The notes under the pieces: generated by a model
Database searches by the model: none
The model's input: only the letters and a program-made list of their open reading frames with translations
What the model was told of the DNA's origin: nothing
Assembly: GCF_019645875.1 (NCBI RefSeq)
Contig: NZ_CP081000.1
Coordinates: 1,116,001 to 1,180,000 of the forward strand
Source of the DNA: Mycolicibacterium senegalense
GTDB taxonomy: Bacteria; Actinomycetota; Actinomycetes; Mycobacteriales; Mycobacteriaceae
Direction of reading: 5' to 3'
DNA: 64,000 nt
Made by a program: the position numbers and the translations under genes
Part shown: positions 45,681 to 53,405 of the stretch, in pieces
How the letters are laid out: every line of letters begins with the position of its first letter
Position numbering within the stretch: the first letter of the stretch is position 1

Positions 45681-46490
45681 ATGCGCATCGGCAATCTGAT
45701 CTGTGCGGCGGCCCTGGCGGCAGGCACTGCTGTGGCCGTCACGACCGCCGCGCCCGCGTCAGCGTCGGCGGCCACGTTCTGTGACGAGCTGGGCGGACAG
45801 TGGGACGGACAGGCCTGCCGTACGTCGGTGACCTCGGAACGAAAAGCGGTTCGTGACATCACGATGGCGCTGCCCGGCGATCTGGTGGACAACCCCGTCA
45901 TCCGGCAGTATCTGACCAACCTGATGAACAACTGGCGCACCGCCGCCGCCAAGATGGTCCAGGACAGTTTCGGCGAGGAGCAGTTCGAGATCTTCCAGCA
46001 TGGCGGTGCGGTGACTGCCGTGTTCCACGAGATGTACTCGGGAACGTTCGGTACCGACGCCCTTTCGCACCCCAATGCGCCCATCGTGAGCGATGCCTAC
46101 CGCACCTTCACGTTCGCGGACGGCCGGCAGTTGCAGCTGGCCGACCTGTTCAAACCGGGTGTCGATCACCGGGTCGAGATTCCGCGTTTGGGTGAGCCGT
46201 TCATCGTCGCGGCCCTGGATGCCGCCCCGCCGCCACACCAGCCCGGCACCTATCCGTTCACCCCGGACCGCTGGACGCCGGACAAGGTCTACTCGGGTGG
46301 GTACAAGGCCTGGGCGCTGACGCCGGACGAGCTGATCCTGTACATGCCGGACTACCCGGTCGGCCGCGACTCACCGGTCGATTTCACCCCGGGCCGGATG
46401 CAATGGTCGATGGACGGCGGCACGGTGCAGGCCCACATCCCGCTCTCGGCGCTGGCCCCGGTGCTGCGGCCGGAGTACGGCGGAGCCTGA
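45681..46490 (+). CDS. Secreted DUF3298/RsiV-like protein at the end of mce operon 2
   Basis: 269 residues from ATG 45681; GTG 45678 and an overlapping GTG 45639 are alternatives. Signal peptide IGNLICAAALAAGTAVAV ending AAPASASA. The mature start CDELGGQWDGQACRTSV has a Cys pair and resembles proteins sometimes called mannan-binding family. The C-terminal half (YRTFTFADGRQLQLADLFKPG, LILYMPDYPVGRDSPVDF, HIPLSALAPVL) fits DUF3298/MPT64-like folds. It is 11 bases after the Mas gene, so it is probably translated from the mce transcript. Role unknown. Confidence 0.7.
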   Translation: MRIGNLICAAALAAGTAVAVTTAAPASASAATFCDELGGQWDGQACRTSVTSERKAVRDITMALPGDLVDNPVIRQYLTNLMNNWRTAAAKMVQDSFGEEQFEIFQHGGAVTAVFHEMYSGTFGTDALSHPNAPIVSDAYRTFTFADGRQLQLADLFKPGVDHRVEIPRLGEPFIVAALDAAPPPHQPGTYPFTPDRWTPDKVYSGGYKAWALTPDELILYMPDYPVGRDSPVDFTPGRMQWSMDGGTVQAHIPLSALAPVLRPEYGGA

Positions 46491-46503
46491 CGGTCCGGCC
46501 ATC

Positions 46504-46541
46504 GCCTCGCGGCGGCTGAGCTTTTCGATTCTTCGCGAGGC
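46504..46541 (+). terminator. Hairpin at the end of mce operon 2
   Basis: GCCTCGCG (46504-46511) and CGCGAGGC (46534-46541) form a perfect 8-bp stem around a 22-base loop, 14 bases after the last mce operon 2 gene. No T run follows; it could instead be leader structure of the ABC transporter operon. Confidence 0.4.
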
Positions 46542-46617
46542 TAAAGGGTTACTCGGCCTGAGTTTGTTGCCACCATGAGCCGCACCATTCAGTGCGATTT
46601 CTTGGGGGACAACGGCC

Positions 46618-47676
46618 ATGCGGCTATTCAGTTCGGTACTTGCGATGCTCAGCGCACTCGTGGTGGTACTGACGGCGTGTGGCTCCTCGGGTGGGGCGGC
46701 GCACACCGCGGACGGCAGAACGGTGGTGCGGTACCAGGGCTGGGCCGGTGAGGTTCGATTCCAGGAACTGGCCGAGGACCTCGGCTATTACCAGAAGATC
46801 AAGCTCGACTGGGTGGGCAACACCACCAGCGGGCCGCAGGACATCCAGTCGGTGGCCACCGGCGACATCGATGTGGGTGAGGCGTTCAACGGGGCGGTGG
46901 TCAAACTCAACGCCGCCGGTGCGCCGATCACCTCGGTGCTCAGCTCCTACGGTGCCGACGAGGGCGAATACACCGGTTACTTCGTGCTGGAGAACAGCCC
47001 GATCCGCTCTGCCCGTGATCTGATCGGCAAGAAAGTCGGGATGAATACCCTTGGCGCTCACCACGAATTCCTGACCCGGGAGTGGCTGGCCAAAGAGGGA
47101 CTGACCAACGACGAGATCAAGACGGTCACGTTGACCGTGGTGCCGCCGGTCAACACCGAACAGGCGTTGCGCGAGAAGCAGATCGACGTCGCGGCACTCA
47201 ACGGGATCTGGCGGGAAACCGCACAGCAGCGCGGTGGAATCCGGCCACTGTTCACCGACAAGTCCCTGTTCGGGGCGTTCAGCTACGGCACCTTTGTGGT
47301 TCGCGACGATTTCCTGGCAAAGAATCGGGATGCGGTGGCCGATTACGTGCAGGGCACCGCGCGGGCCATTCGCTGGACCCAGGTGACGCCGCGCGACGAG
47401 GTGGTGGCCAAGTTCCGCGACATCATCGCCAAGCGCAAACGCAACGAGGACACCCAGTCCATCGAATACTGGCGCAGCTCAGGCATCCCGGTGCCCGGCG
47501 CGGTGATCGCCGAGCGCGAACTGCAGACCTGGATCGACTGGCTGGTCCGCAACGGCGAGCTCAAGGAGGGGCAGTTGAAGGCCAAAGACCTCTACACCAA
47601 CGAATTCAACCCGTACGCCAACGGGACCTACCCAAACAACAGCGGTCCCGACGGGAAAGCGCTGGCGCACAAATGA
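46618..47676 (+). CDS. ABC transporter substrate-binding lipoprotein (sulfonate/taurine type)
   Basis: 352 residues. Signal peptide VLAMLSALVVVLTAC with lipobox LTAC (Cys21). Periplasmic-binding fold of the SsuA/TauA group: VRYQGWAGEVRFQELAEDLGYY, SGPQDIQSVATGDIDVGEAFNG, LIGKKVGMNTLGAHHEFL and DVAALNGIWRETAQ. It feeds the ATPase and permease genes directly downstream (ATGA overlap). The actual ligand is not determined; the linked flavin monooxygenase points to an organosulfur compound. Start ATG has GGGGGAC 9 bases upstream. Confidence 0.88.
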   Translation: MRLFSSVLAMLSALVVVLTACGSSGGAAHTADGRTVVRYQGWAGEVRFQELAEDLGYYQKIKLDWVGNTTSGPQDIQSVATGDIDVGEAFNGAVVKLNAAGAPITSVLSSYGADEGEYTGYFVLENSPIRSARDLIGKKVGMNTLGAHHEFLTREWLAKEGLTNDEIKTVTLTVVPPVNTEQALREKQIDVAALNGIWRETAQQRGGIRPLFTDKSLFGAFSYGTFVVRDDFLAKNRDAVADYVQGTARAIRWTQVTPRDEVVAKFRDIIAKRKRNEDTQSIEYWRSSGIPVPGAVIAERELQTWIDWLVRNGELKEGQLKAKDLYTNEFNPYANGTYPNNSGPDGKALAHK

Positions 47677-48476
47677 GTACGCCACCCAAGCTCAGCCTCC
47701 GGCATGTGGGCAAGCAGTTCCCGATCCGCGGCGAGAAGACCGCGTTCACCGCGATCCAGGACATCAGCATCGACCTGGCGGCGGGGGAGTTCCTGGTGCT
47801 GGTCGGGCCGAGCGGCTGCGGCAAGTCGACGCTGCTGGACCTGCTCGGCGGGCTGACCCGGCCGACGTCGGGGGAGATCCTGCTCGACGGCAAGCCCGTG
47901 ACCGGTCCTGGCCTCGACCGCGGCATCGTGTTCCAACAGTACGCGCTGCTGCCGTGGCGCACGGCCCGCAAGAACATCGAATTCGGTCTGGAGGCAAAAG
48001 GACTGCCCGCCGCCGAACGGCGCCGACGGGCCGAGGAGTACCTGGAACTGGTCGGGTTGCATGGCTTCGCCGATCGGTATCCGCACGAACTGTCCGGTGG
48101 CATGAAGCAACGCGTCGCGATCGCGCGCAGTCTGGCGTTCGATCCCGAGGTGCTGCTGATGGACGAGCCGTTCGCCGCCTTGGACGCCCAAACCCGCGAA
48201 TCGCTGCAGGACGAACTGCTGAGGATCTGGCAGGCCACCGGCAAGACGATCCTGTTCATCACCCACGGCATCGACGAGGCGCTGTATCTCGGTCAGCGGG
48301 TTGCGGTGCTGACGTCGCGGCCGGGCCGGATCAAGAAGATCGTCGACGTCGACATCGACCGCGGCACCGACGATGTCCGCTCCAGTGCGGGATTCCGGGC
48401 GCAACGCCACCACGTCTGGTCGCTGCTGCACGACGAGGTGGAACGCGCTCGGTCCGAGGAGGTTCAGCATGTCTAG
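47673..48476 (+). CDS. ABC transporter ATP-binding protein (SsuB/TauB type)
   Basis: 267 residues from ATG 47673 in an ATGA overlap. Walker A GPSGCGKST, Q-loop VFQQYALLPWRTARKNIEFGL, signature ELSGGMKQRVAIARSL, Walker B LLMDEPFAALD and H-loop FITHGIDEAL are all intact. Overlaps the permease gene by 8 bases. Confidence 0.92.
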   Translation: MSTPPKLSLRHVGKQFPIRGEKTAFTAIQDISIDLAAGEFLVLVGPSGCGKSTLLDLLGGLTRPTSGEILLDGKPVTGPGLDRGIVFQQYALLPWRTARKNIEFGLEAKGLPAAERRRRAEEYLELVGLHGFADRYPHELSGGMKQRVAIARSLAFDPEVLLMDEPFAALDAQTRESLQDELLRIWQATGKTILFITHGIDEALYLGQRVAVLTSRPGRIKKIVDVDIDRGTDDVRSSAGFRAQRHHVWSLLHDEVERARSEEVQHV

Positions 48477-49326
48477 CGCCATCGCGGTAGCTGCAGTCGA
48501 GACGCCCGCAGAAATCCCGACCCAGTCGCCGACGCCGCCAGGGCTCGAGCCTCGGGGCCGCCGGTTGCGGGCCCTGGCCTGGCGCCTGCTGCGACCCACC
48601 GTGGTGGTGGCGGCCTTCCTGGCGTTGTGGGAGGTGGCTCCACGGGTCGGTCTGGTGGACAAGGTGTTTCTGCCGCCGTTCTCCGAGGTGGTCAGCGCGT
48701 GGTTCATCCTGTTGCACAACGGCCAGCTGTGGGAGCATGTTTCGGCCAGCCTGTCGCGCGCTCTGGCCGGGCTGGCCATCGCGATCGTCGTCAGCATTCC
48801 GCTGGGCGTGGCGATCGCCTGGTACCGGCCGGTCGCCGAGTTTCTCAACCCGATCCTGGAGCTGTTCCGCAACACCGCCGCACTCGCCCTGCTGCCGGTG
48901 TTCATCCTGATCCTGGGGATCGGCGAGACGTCCAAGGTGGCGCTGGTGATCTACGCGGCGTCGTTCCCGATCCTGCTCAACACCATCTCCGGGGTGCGGA
49001 CGGTGGACCCGCTGCTGATCAAATCGGCACGGTCCCTCGGGCTTTCCCCGATCCGGCTGTTCCAGAAGGTGATCCTGCCCGCAGCGGTGCCGACCATCTT
49101 CACCGGTCTGCGGATGGCGGCCGCCTCCTCGATCCTGGTACTGATCGCCGCCGAGATGGTGGGCGCCAAGGCCGGCTTGGGTTACCTGATCACCGCCTCG
49201 CAGCTGAACTTTCAGATCCCCGACATGTACGCCGGCATCGTCACGATCGCACTGGTGGGCGTCATCTTCAACGGCATCGTGGTGGCCATCGAACGGCGCC
49301 TGTCGGGCTGGCGCGCCACCACCTAG
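48469..49326 (+). CDS. ABC transporter permease (SsuC/TauC type)
   Basis: 285 residues from ATG 48469, with GAGGAGG upstream. About six spans, and the EAA-type coupling loop near KSARSLGLSPIRLFQKVILPAAVPTIFTGLRMA. The first ~35 residues are Pro/Thr-rich and cytosolic. The stop is inside a 17-bp tandem duplication. Confidence 0.92.
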   Translation: MSSAIAVAAVETPAEIPTQSPTPPGLEPRGRRLRALAWRLLRPTVVVAAFLALWEVAPRVGLVDKVFLPPFSEVVSAWFILLHNGQLWEHVSASLSRALAGLAIAIVVSIPLGVAIAWYRPVAEFLNPILELFRNTAALALLPVFILILGIGETSKVALVIYAASFPILLNTISGVRTVDPLLIKSARSLGLSPIRLFQKVILPAAVPTIFTGLRMAAASSILVLIAAEMVGAKAGLGYLITASQLNFQIPDMYAGIVTIALVGVIFNGIVVAIERRLSGWRATT

Positions 49327-49344
49327 GGCGCGCCACCACCTAGG
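49311..49344 (+). repeat. 17-bp tandem duplication at the permease stop
   Basis: GCGCGCCACCACCTAGG occurs twice in direct succession (49311-49327, 49328-49344). Each copy contains TAG, so the permease stop is duplicated in the spacer before the monooxygenase gene. This is probably a recent slippage event. Confidence 0.85.
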
Positions 49345-49355
49345 AAAGGGAACCA

Positions 49356-50690
49356 TTGCCACGCCAACTACATCTCAACGCATTCCTGATGGGTGTCGGC
49401 CACCACGAAGCGGCGTGGCGGCACGAGCGCACGGATGTCCGAAACCTGACCGACGTCAAGCACTTCCAGCGCCTGGCCCAGCTCGCTGAACGCGGCAAAC
49501 TGGATTCGGTGTTCTTCGCCGACGGGCTGGCGGTGGGGCCACGGGTGAAGCACAACACCCAGGCGATCTTCGAACCGATCACGCTGCTGACCGCGATGGC
49601 GACGGTCACCGACCACGTCGGCTTGATCGCCACCGCCACCACCGGCTACATCGAGCCGTACACCCTGGCCCGCAACTTCGCGTCGCTGGATCACATCAGC
49701 GGCGGCCGGGCCGGATGGAACATCGTCACCTCCGCGGGTGAGGACGAGGCCGCCAACTTCGGTGTCGACGGTATTCCCGACCATGCCGGGCGTTACCGGC
49801 GGGCCGCCGAATTCGTCGACGTGGCAACAGCATTGTGGGACAGCTGGGAAGACGACGCGCTGGTGCTCGACGAGGCTACCGGCATCTTCGCCAACCCGGA
49901 TCGGGTACACCGGATCGACCACCAGGGGGAGCACTTCAGGGTCCGCGGGCCGCTCAACTCGCCGCGTTCGGTACAGGGGCGTCCGCTGTTGGTGCAGGCC
50001 GGGTCCTCGGAGTCGGGCAGGGATTTCGCCGCGCGATACGCCGAGGCGATCTTCACCGCCCAGCGGTCAGTGGCCGAGGGCAAGGCGTTCTACCGCGACG
50101 TGAAATCCCGGGCGGTGAAATTCGGCCGCAGCGCCCACGACGTCAAGATCCTGCCCGGCATCGTTCCGTTCATCGGGCCCACCGAGGACGCCGCGCTGGA
50201 ATTGGAGCAGCAGTTCACCGATCTGATCTCGCCCGAGTACTCCTTGCGTCAGCTGTCGCAGATGCTCGGGGTGGATCTGACCGCGCACGCGCTCGACGCC
50301 CCGCTGCCGGCGCTGCCGCCCATCGAGCAGATCCAGGGCAACAAGAGCCGCTATCAACTGGTGAAGGATCTGGCCAGCAGTGAGTCTTTGACCGTGCGGC
50401 AATTGATCGCGAAACTCGGCGGCGGCCGCGGACACCGCACCTTCGCCGGAACCGCCGAACAGGTGGCCGACAACCTGGAGCTGTGGTTCCGTGAGGGCGC
50501 CGCCGACGGCTTCAACATCATGCCGCCGTATCTTCCCGGCGGCCTGGAGGATTTCGTGGCGCAGGTGGTGCCGATCCTGCAACGGCGCGGCCTGTTTCGC
50601 ACGGAGTACACCGCGGCGACCCTGCGCGGGCATTACGGCCTGGCACACCGGCCCAGCCGGTACACGGTGACGGCGGCCGAGGTCTCTTGA
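49356..50690 (+). CDS. LLM-class FMN-dependent monooxygenase (NtaA/SnaA/DszA group)
   Basis: 444 residues from a TTG at 49356 preceded by AAAGGG. Luciferase-like TIM barrel with HLNAFLMGVGHHEAAWRH, KLDSVFFADGL, TATTGYIEPYTLARNFASLDHISGGRAGWNIVTS, and GRPLLVQAGSSESGRDFAARYAEAIF. These features are those of the NtaA/SnaA/DszA subfamily, which uses reduced FMN and O2 to open or desulfurise substrates. With the preceding importer it likely cleaves an imported organosulfur or chelator-like compound. A flavin reductase is not encoded here. Confidence 0.88.
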   Translation: MPRQLHLNAFLMGVGHHEAAWRHERTDVRNLTDVKHFQRLAQLAERGKLDSVFFADGLAVGPRVKHNTQAIFEPITLLTAMATVTDHVGLIATATTGYIEPYTLARNFASLDHISGGRAGWNIVTSAGEDEAANFGVDGIPDHAGRYRRAAEFVDVATALWDSWEDDALVLDEATGIFANPDRVHRIDHQGEHFRVRGPLNSPRSVQGRPLLVQAGSSESGRDFAARYAEAIFTAQRSVAEGKAFYRDVKSRAVKFGRSAHDVKILPGIVPFIGPTEDAALELEQQFTDLISPEYSLRQLSQMLGVDLTAHALDAPLPALPPIEQIQGNKSRYQLVKDLASSESLTVRQLIAKLGGGRGHRTFAGTAEQVADNLELWFREGAADGFNIMPPYLPGGLEDFVAQVVPILQRRGLFRTEYTAATLRGHYGLAHRPSRYTVTAAEVS

Positions 50691-50703
50691 CGCCGAGCGT
50701 GCA

Positions 50704-50739
50704 CTCAGATCGCGATTTCGACGTCAAACGCGATCTGAG
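50704..50739. terminator. Hairpin between convergent monooxygenase and yajQ genes
   Basis: CTCAGATCGCG (50704-50714) pairs exactly with CGCGATCTGAG (50729-50739) around a 14-base loop. GCGC/GTGC flanks extend the stem partly. It lies between two convergent stops and has no T run. Confidence 0.6.
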
Positions 50740-50760
50740 CGCACCGTAGACGGCTGTGCG

Positions 50761-51252
50761 CTAGCGGTAGTTGACGAACTGTAGCGCCACGTCCAGGTCG
50801 GAACCCTTGAGCAGGGCGATGACGGCCTGCAGGTCGTCACGCTTCTTGGAGCTGACCCGGATCTCGTCGCCCTGGATCTGCGCCTTGACGCCCTTGGGGC
50901 CCTCGTCGCGGATGATCTTGGTGATCTTCTTGGCCTGCTCGCTGCTGATGCCCTGCTTGATGTCGCCGGTGACCTTGTAGGTCTTGCCGCTGGCCTGCGG
51001 TTCGCCGGCGTCGAAGGCCTTCATCGAGATGTCGCGGCGGACCAGTTTCTCCTTGAACACGTCGACCGCGGCCTTGACGCGCTCCTCGGTGCTGGACGTG
51101 AGTTCGATCACCTCTTCGCCCTTCCAGGCGATGCTGGTATCGGTGCCCCGGAAGTCGAACCGGGTGGACAGTTCCTTGGCGGCCTGGTTGAGCGCGTTGT
51201 CGACCTCCTGACGGTCGACCTTGCTGACGACGTCGAAGCTGGAATCCGCCAT
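50761..51252 (-). CDS. YajQ-family nucleotide-binding protein
   Basis: 163 residues. Whole-length YajQ match: [59 protein letters not shown], and [25 protein letters not shown]. YajQ proteins bind nucleotides; one member binds cyclic di-GMP, and the M. tuberculosis relative is Rv0566c. Cytosolic. Start ATG 51252 has GAGGAGGGG upstream. Confidence 0.92.
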   Translation of the reverse strand: MADSSFDVVSKVDRQEVDNALNQAAKELSTRFDFRGTDTSIAWKGEEVIELTSSTEERVKAAVDVFKEKLVRRDISMKAFDAGEPQASGKTYKVTGDIKQGISSEQAKKITKIIRDEGPKGVKAQIQGDEIRVSSKKRDDLQAVIALLKGSDLDVALQFVNYR

Positions 51253-51362
51253 TGGACGCCCCTCCTCTTTCCTCGGTAAATCCTGCCGGTTTGTAACTTA
51301 GGTACATCCTCGTTGTACCCTGCTATTCGCACCAAACCGGAGACGGGGCGGCGCACCACCCA

Positions 51363-51445
51363 GGCAGGTTGCCCGAGCGGCCAATGGGAGCGGACTGTAA
51401 ATCCGTCGGCTTACGCCTACACAGGTTCGAATCCTGTACCTGCCA
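51363..51445 (+). tRNA. tRNA-Tyr (anticodon GTA)
   Basis: An 83-base class II tRNA. The acceptor stem GGCAGGT pairs with ACCTGCC, the D arm is GCCCGAGCGGCCAATGGGAGC, the anticodon loop CTGTAAA sits in the stem GGA/TCC, a long variable arm follows, and the T arm is CAGGTTCGAATCCTG. CCA is not encoded. It starts about 110 bases after the yajQ start on the opposite strand. Confidence 0.95.
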
Positions 51446-51452
51446 CCCGAGT

Positions 51453-51485
51453 CAGGCCCCCTTTCGAGGGGGCCTGTTTGGTTTT
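51453..51485 (+). terminator. Terminator of tRNA-Tyr
   Basis: CAGGCCCCC (51453-51461) and GGGGGCCTG (51468-51476) form a perfect 9-bp stem with a 6-base loop, followed by TTTGGTTTT. This is a standard intrinsic terminator. Confidence 0.8.
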
Positions 51486-51705
51486 ACCGGCAGTCCGACC
51501 TGGGGCACCCGCTCGTGTGGTCCGCAGCGGTCCGCTGACCGGCAGCATCAGCCGACCACCAGCCGAAGCGTTGAACTTCGAGATGCTGGTCCGGGGCCGC
51601 GTTCTCCTCAGCCCAACGCAAGGCGGTGCGTTTGCGCCAGAATCCGGCGATCGGTATCACGCCACCGTCGGGACGGTGCATGAACACATACCAACCAAGT
51701 TTCAT
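51484..51705 (-). CDS. Small hypothetical protein
   Basis: 73 residues from ATG 51705 (MKLGWYVFMHRPDGGVIPIAGFW), with GGGGGGTCC just upstream. Aromatic-rich first half, Cys pair near the C-terminus (SGCPRSDC). It overlaps the end of the tRNA terminator and has no neighbours on its strand. Codon use is mycobacterial, so I think it is real, but no family was recognised. Confidence 0.45.
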   Translation of the reverse strand: MKLGWYVFMHRPDGGVIPIAGFWRKRTALRWAEENAAPDQHLEVQRFGWWSADAAGQRTAADHTSGCPRSDCR

Positions 51706-51844
51706 CGGACCCCCCGGTGCCGACATCGTCTTCGCTTGCCGAGCTACATTCTGGCGCGCAAGTGCCGTTCCCCGTCAAATCTGGCAAAGTTCTGCCAGTG
51801 AGCGGGCCGACAAACCCCTCGACAGCGTGGGGACAATCGACGTC

Positions 51845-53053
51845 ATGACCGCGCAACGCGTCATCGACGACAAGCTGGTGAACTTCGCCAGCCACATCGA
51901 CGACAACACCATCGAGCAGGCACGGCAAACCGCCTCGATGCCGTTCGTGCACCCTCATATCGCACTGATGCCAGATGCCCACAGCGGCAAGGGTTCAGCG
52001 GTCGGCACGGTGATTCCCACCGTTGACGCCGTGATCCCCGCTGCGGTCGGTGTCGACATCGGTTGCGGGATGATCGCTGCCCGTACGGAGTTCACCGCTG
52101 CCGCTCTTGCGGGCCGCGATCTGGCGGCGCTGCGTAAAGCCATCGAGACGGCGATTCCGCTGTCTCCGGGCAATTACAACGACACGCTGGCCCGGTTCCC
52201 GTTCACCCATGGCCGCATCGCCGATCTGGAGCACCTGGCCAAGGACGGCGATATCGAGCTGTCGCATTCGCCCAAATGGCGTGAGCAGCTCGGCTCTCTG
52301 GGCGGAGGCAATCACTTCATCGAACTGTGCCTGGATCAGGCCGACCGGGTGTGGCTGTTCCTGCACTCGGGGTCTCGGGGGGTGGGAAACAAGATCGCGC
52401 AGAAGCACATCCGCATCGCGCAGAAGCTCATGAAGCGGTGGTGGATCGAGCTGCCCAACCCCGATCTGGCCTACTTGCCCCAGGGCACGCCGGAATTCGC
52501 GAACTATCTGCGGGAGCTCAACTGGGCGCAGCGGTTCGCGTTCGAGAACCGCGCCGAGATGATGGACCGCTACATGTGGGTGTTCGCCTCGTGGATGGGC
52601 TATGCGCCCCTGGATCGGCCCCAGACCGCCGGTGACTTCGAGGTCGAGAGGGTCAACACCCACCACAACTACACCCGCAAGGAGCACCACGGGGGCCGTG
52701 AGGTGTGGTTGACCCGCAAGGGCGCCATCGACGCCCACACCGGGGTGCTGGGCCTGATTCCCGGCAGCATGGGGACGCGTTCGTATGTGGTGCGGGGCAA
52801 GGGCAACCCGGCCGGACTGTGCTCAGCGCCGCACGGGGCCGGGCGCCGGTTCTCCCGTAACGAGGCCCGTCGCCGGTTCACCGCCGACGACCTCGCGCGG
52901 CGCATGCAGGGCATCGAATACCGTCACGGCGAGCAGTGGGTCGATGAGATCCCCGACGCGTACAAGGACATCGATGTGGTGATGGCCGACGCGGAGAGCC
53001 TGATCGAGGTCGAGCATGAGCTTCGTCAGGTGATGAACGTCAAGGGCACGTAG
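51845..53053 (+). CDS. rtcB: RtcB-type RNA ligase
   Basis: 402 residues from ATG 51845; GTG 51827 adds six residues and is possible. RtcB joins RNA 2',3'-cyclic phosphate or 3'-phosphate ends to 5'-OH ends in a GTP- and Mn-dependent way. Metal and nucleotide motifs: GVDIGCGM (Cys and Asp), GSLGGGNHFIEL (His), LHSGSRGVG (His), NTHHNYTRKEHH (His), GSMGTRSYVV and the guanylylated His in SAPHGAGR. An archease or RtcA gene is not nearby. The gene is encoded alone after tRNA-Tyr. Confidence 0.92.
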   Translation: MTAQRVIDDKLVNFASHIDDNTIEQARQTASMPFVHPHIALMPDAHSGKGSAVGTVIPTVDAVIPAAVGVDIGCGMIAARTEFTAAALAGRDLAALRKAIETAIPLSPGNYNDTLARFPFTHGRIADLEHLAKDGDIELSHSPKWREQLGSLGGGNHFIELCLDQADRVWLFLHSGSRGVGNKIAQKHIRIAQKLMKRWWIELPNPDLAYLPQGTPEFANYLRELNWAQRFAFENRAEMMDRYMWVFASWMGYAPLDRPQTAGDFEVERVNTHHNYTRKEHHGGREVWLTRKGAIDAHTGVLGLIPGSMGTRSYVVRGKGNPAGLCSAPHGAGRRFSRNEARRRFTADDLARRMQGIEYRHGEQWVDEIPDAYKDIDVVMADAESLIEVEHELRQVMNVKGT

Positions 53054-53069
53054 GTCCTGGCCCGTGAGG

Positions 53070-53294
53070 TCAGGATCTACGTCCGGCCACCAAATAGACC
53101 ACGGGCAGCACGCCTGAGGTGCTCAGTACTCCGAGCGCGCTGCCCCACAACCATTTCGGTCCGTTGATCCGGCTCGGCTCGCGGCCGGCGAGGTCGCGTA
53201 GCGCCCAGGCCCGCAACCCCGCGTCCACTGCGGCCGCCGCGATCACGGCCGTCTTGGCCCTGGGAGACAGGTCTTTCCAGCGCTTCTTTGCCAC
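53070..53294 (-). CDS. Small membrane protein of unknown function
   Basis: 74 residues from GTG 53294, with AAAGGA 8 bases upstream. Basic N-terminus (AKKRWKDLSPRAK), a first hydrophobic stretch (TAVIAAAAVDAGLRAWAL), an interval with the pattern REPSRINGPKWLWG and a second span GSALGVLSTSGVLPVVYLV. It resembles short actinobacterial membrane proteins linked to phospholipase D-type N-terminal domains, but I cannot name a function. Confidence 0.6.
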   Translation of the reverse strand: MAKKRWKDLSPRAKTAVIAAAAVDAGLRAWALRDLAGREPSRINGPKWLWGSALGVLSTSGVLPVVYLVAGRRS

Positions 53295-53405
53295 AGCGGC
53301 GTTCCTTTCTGGCAACGGACGGTCGCTTCCAAGATATCCGCCGGCGGCGGTTCGGACAGCGAGCTACCGATTGCGCGGCGTCGCTGCGCCGGGCACTATC
53401 CGAAT

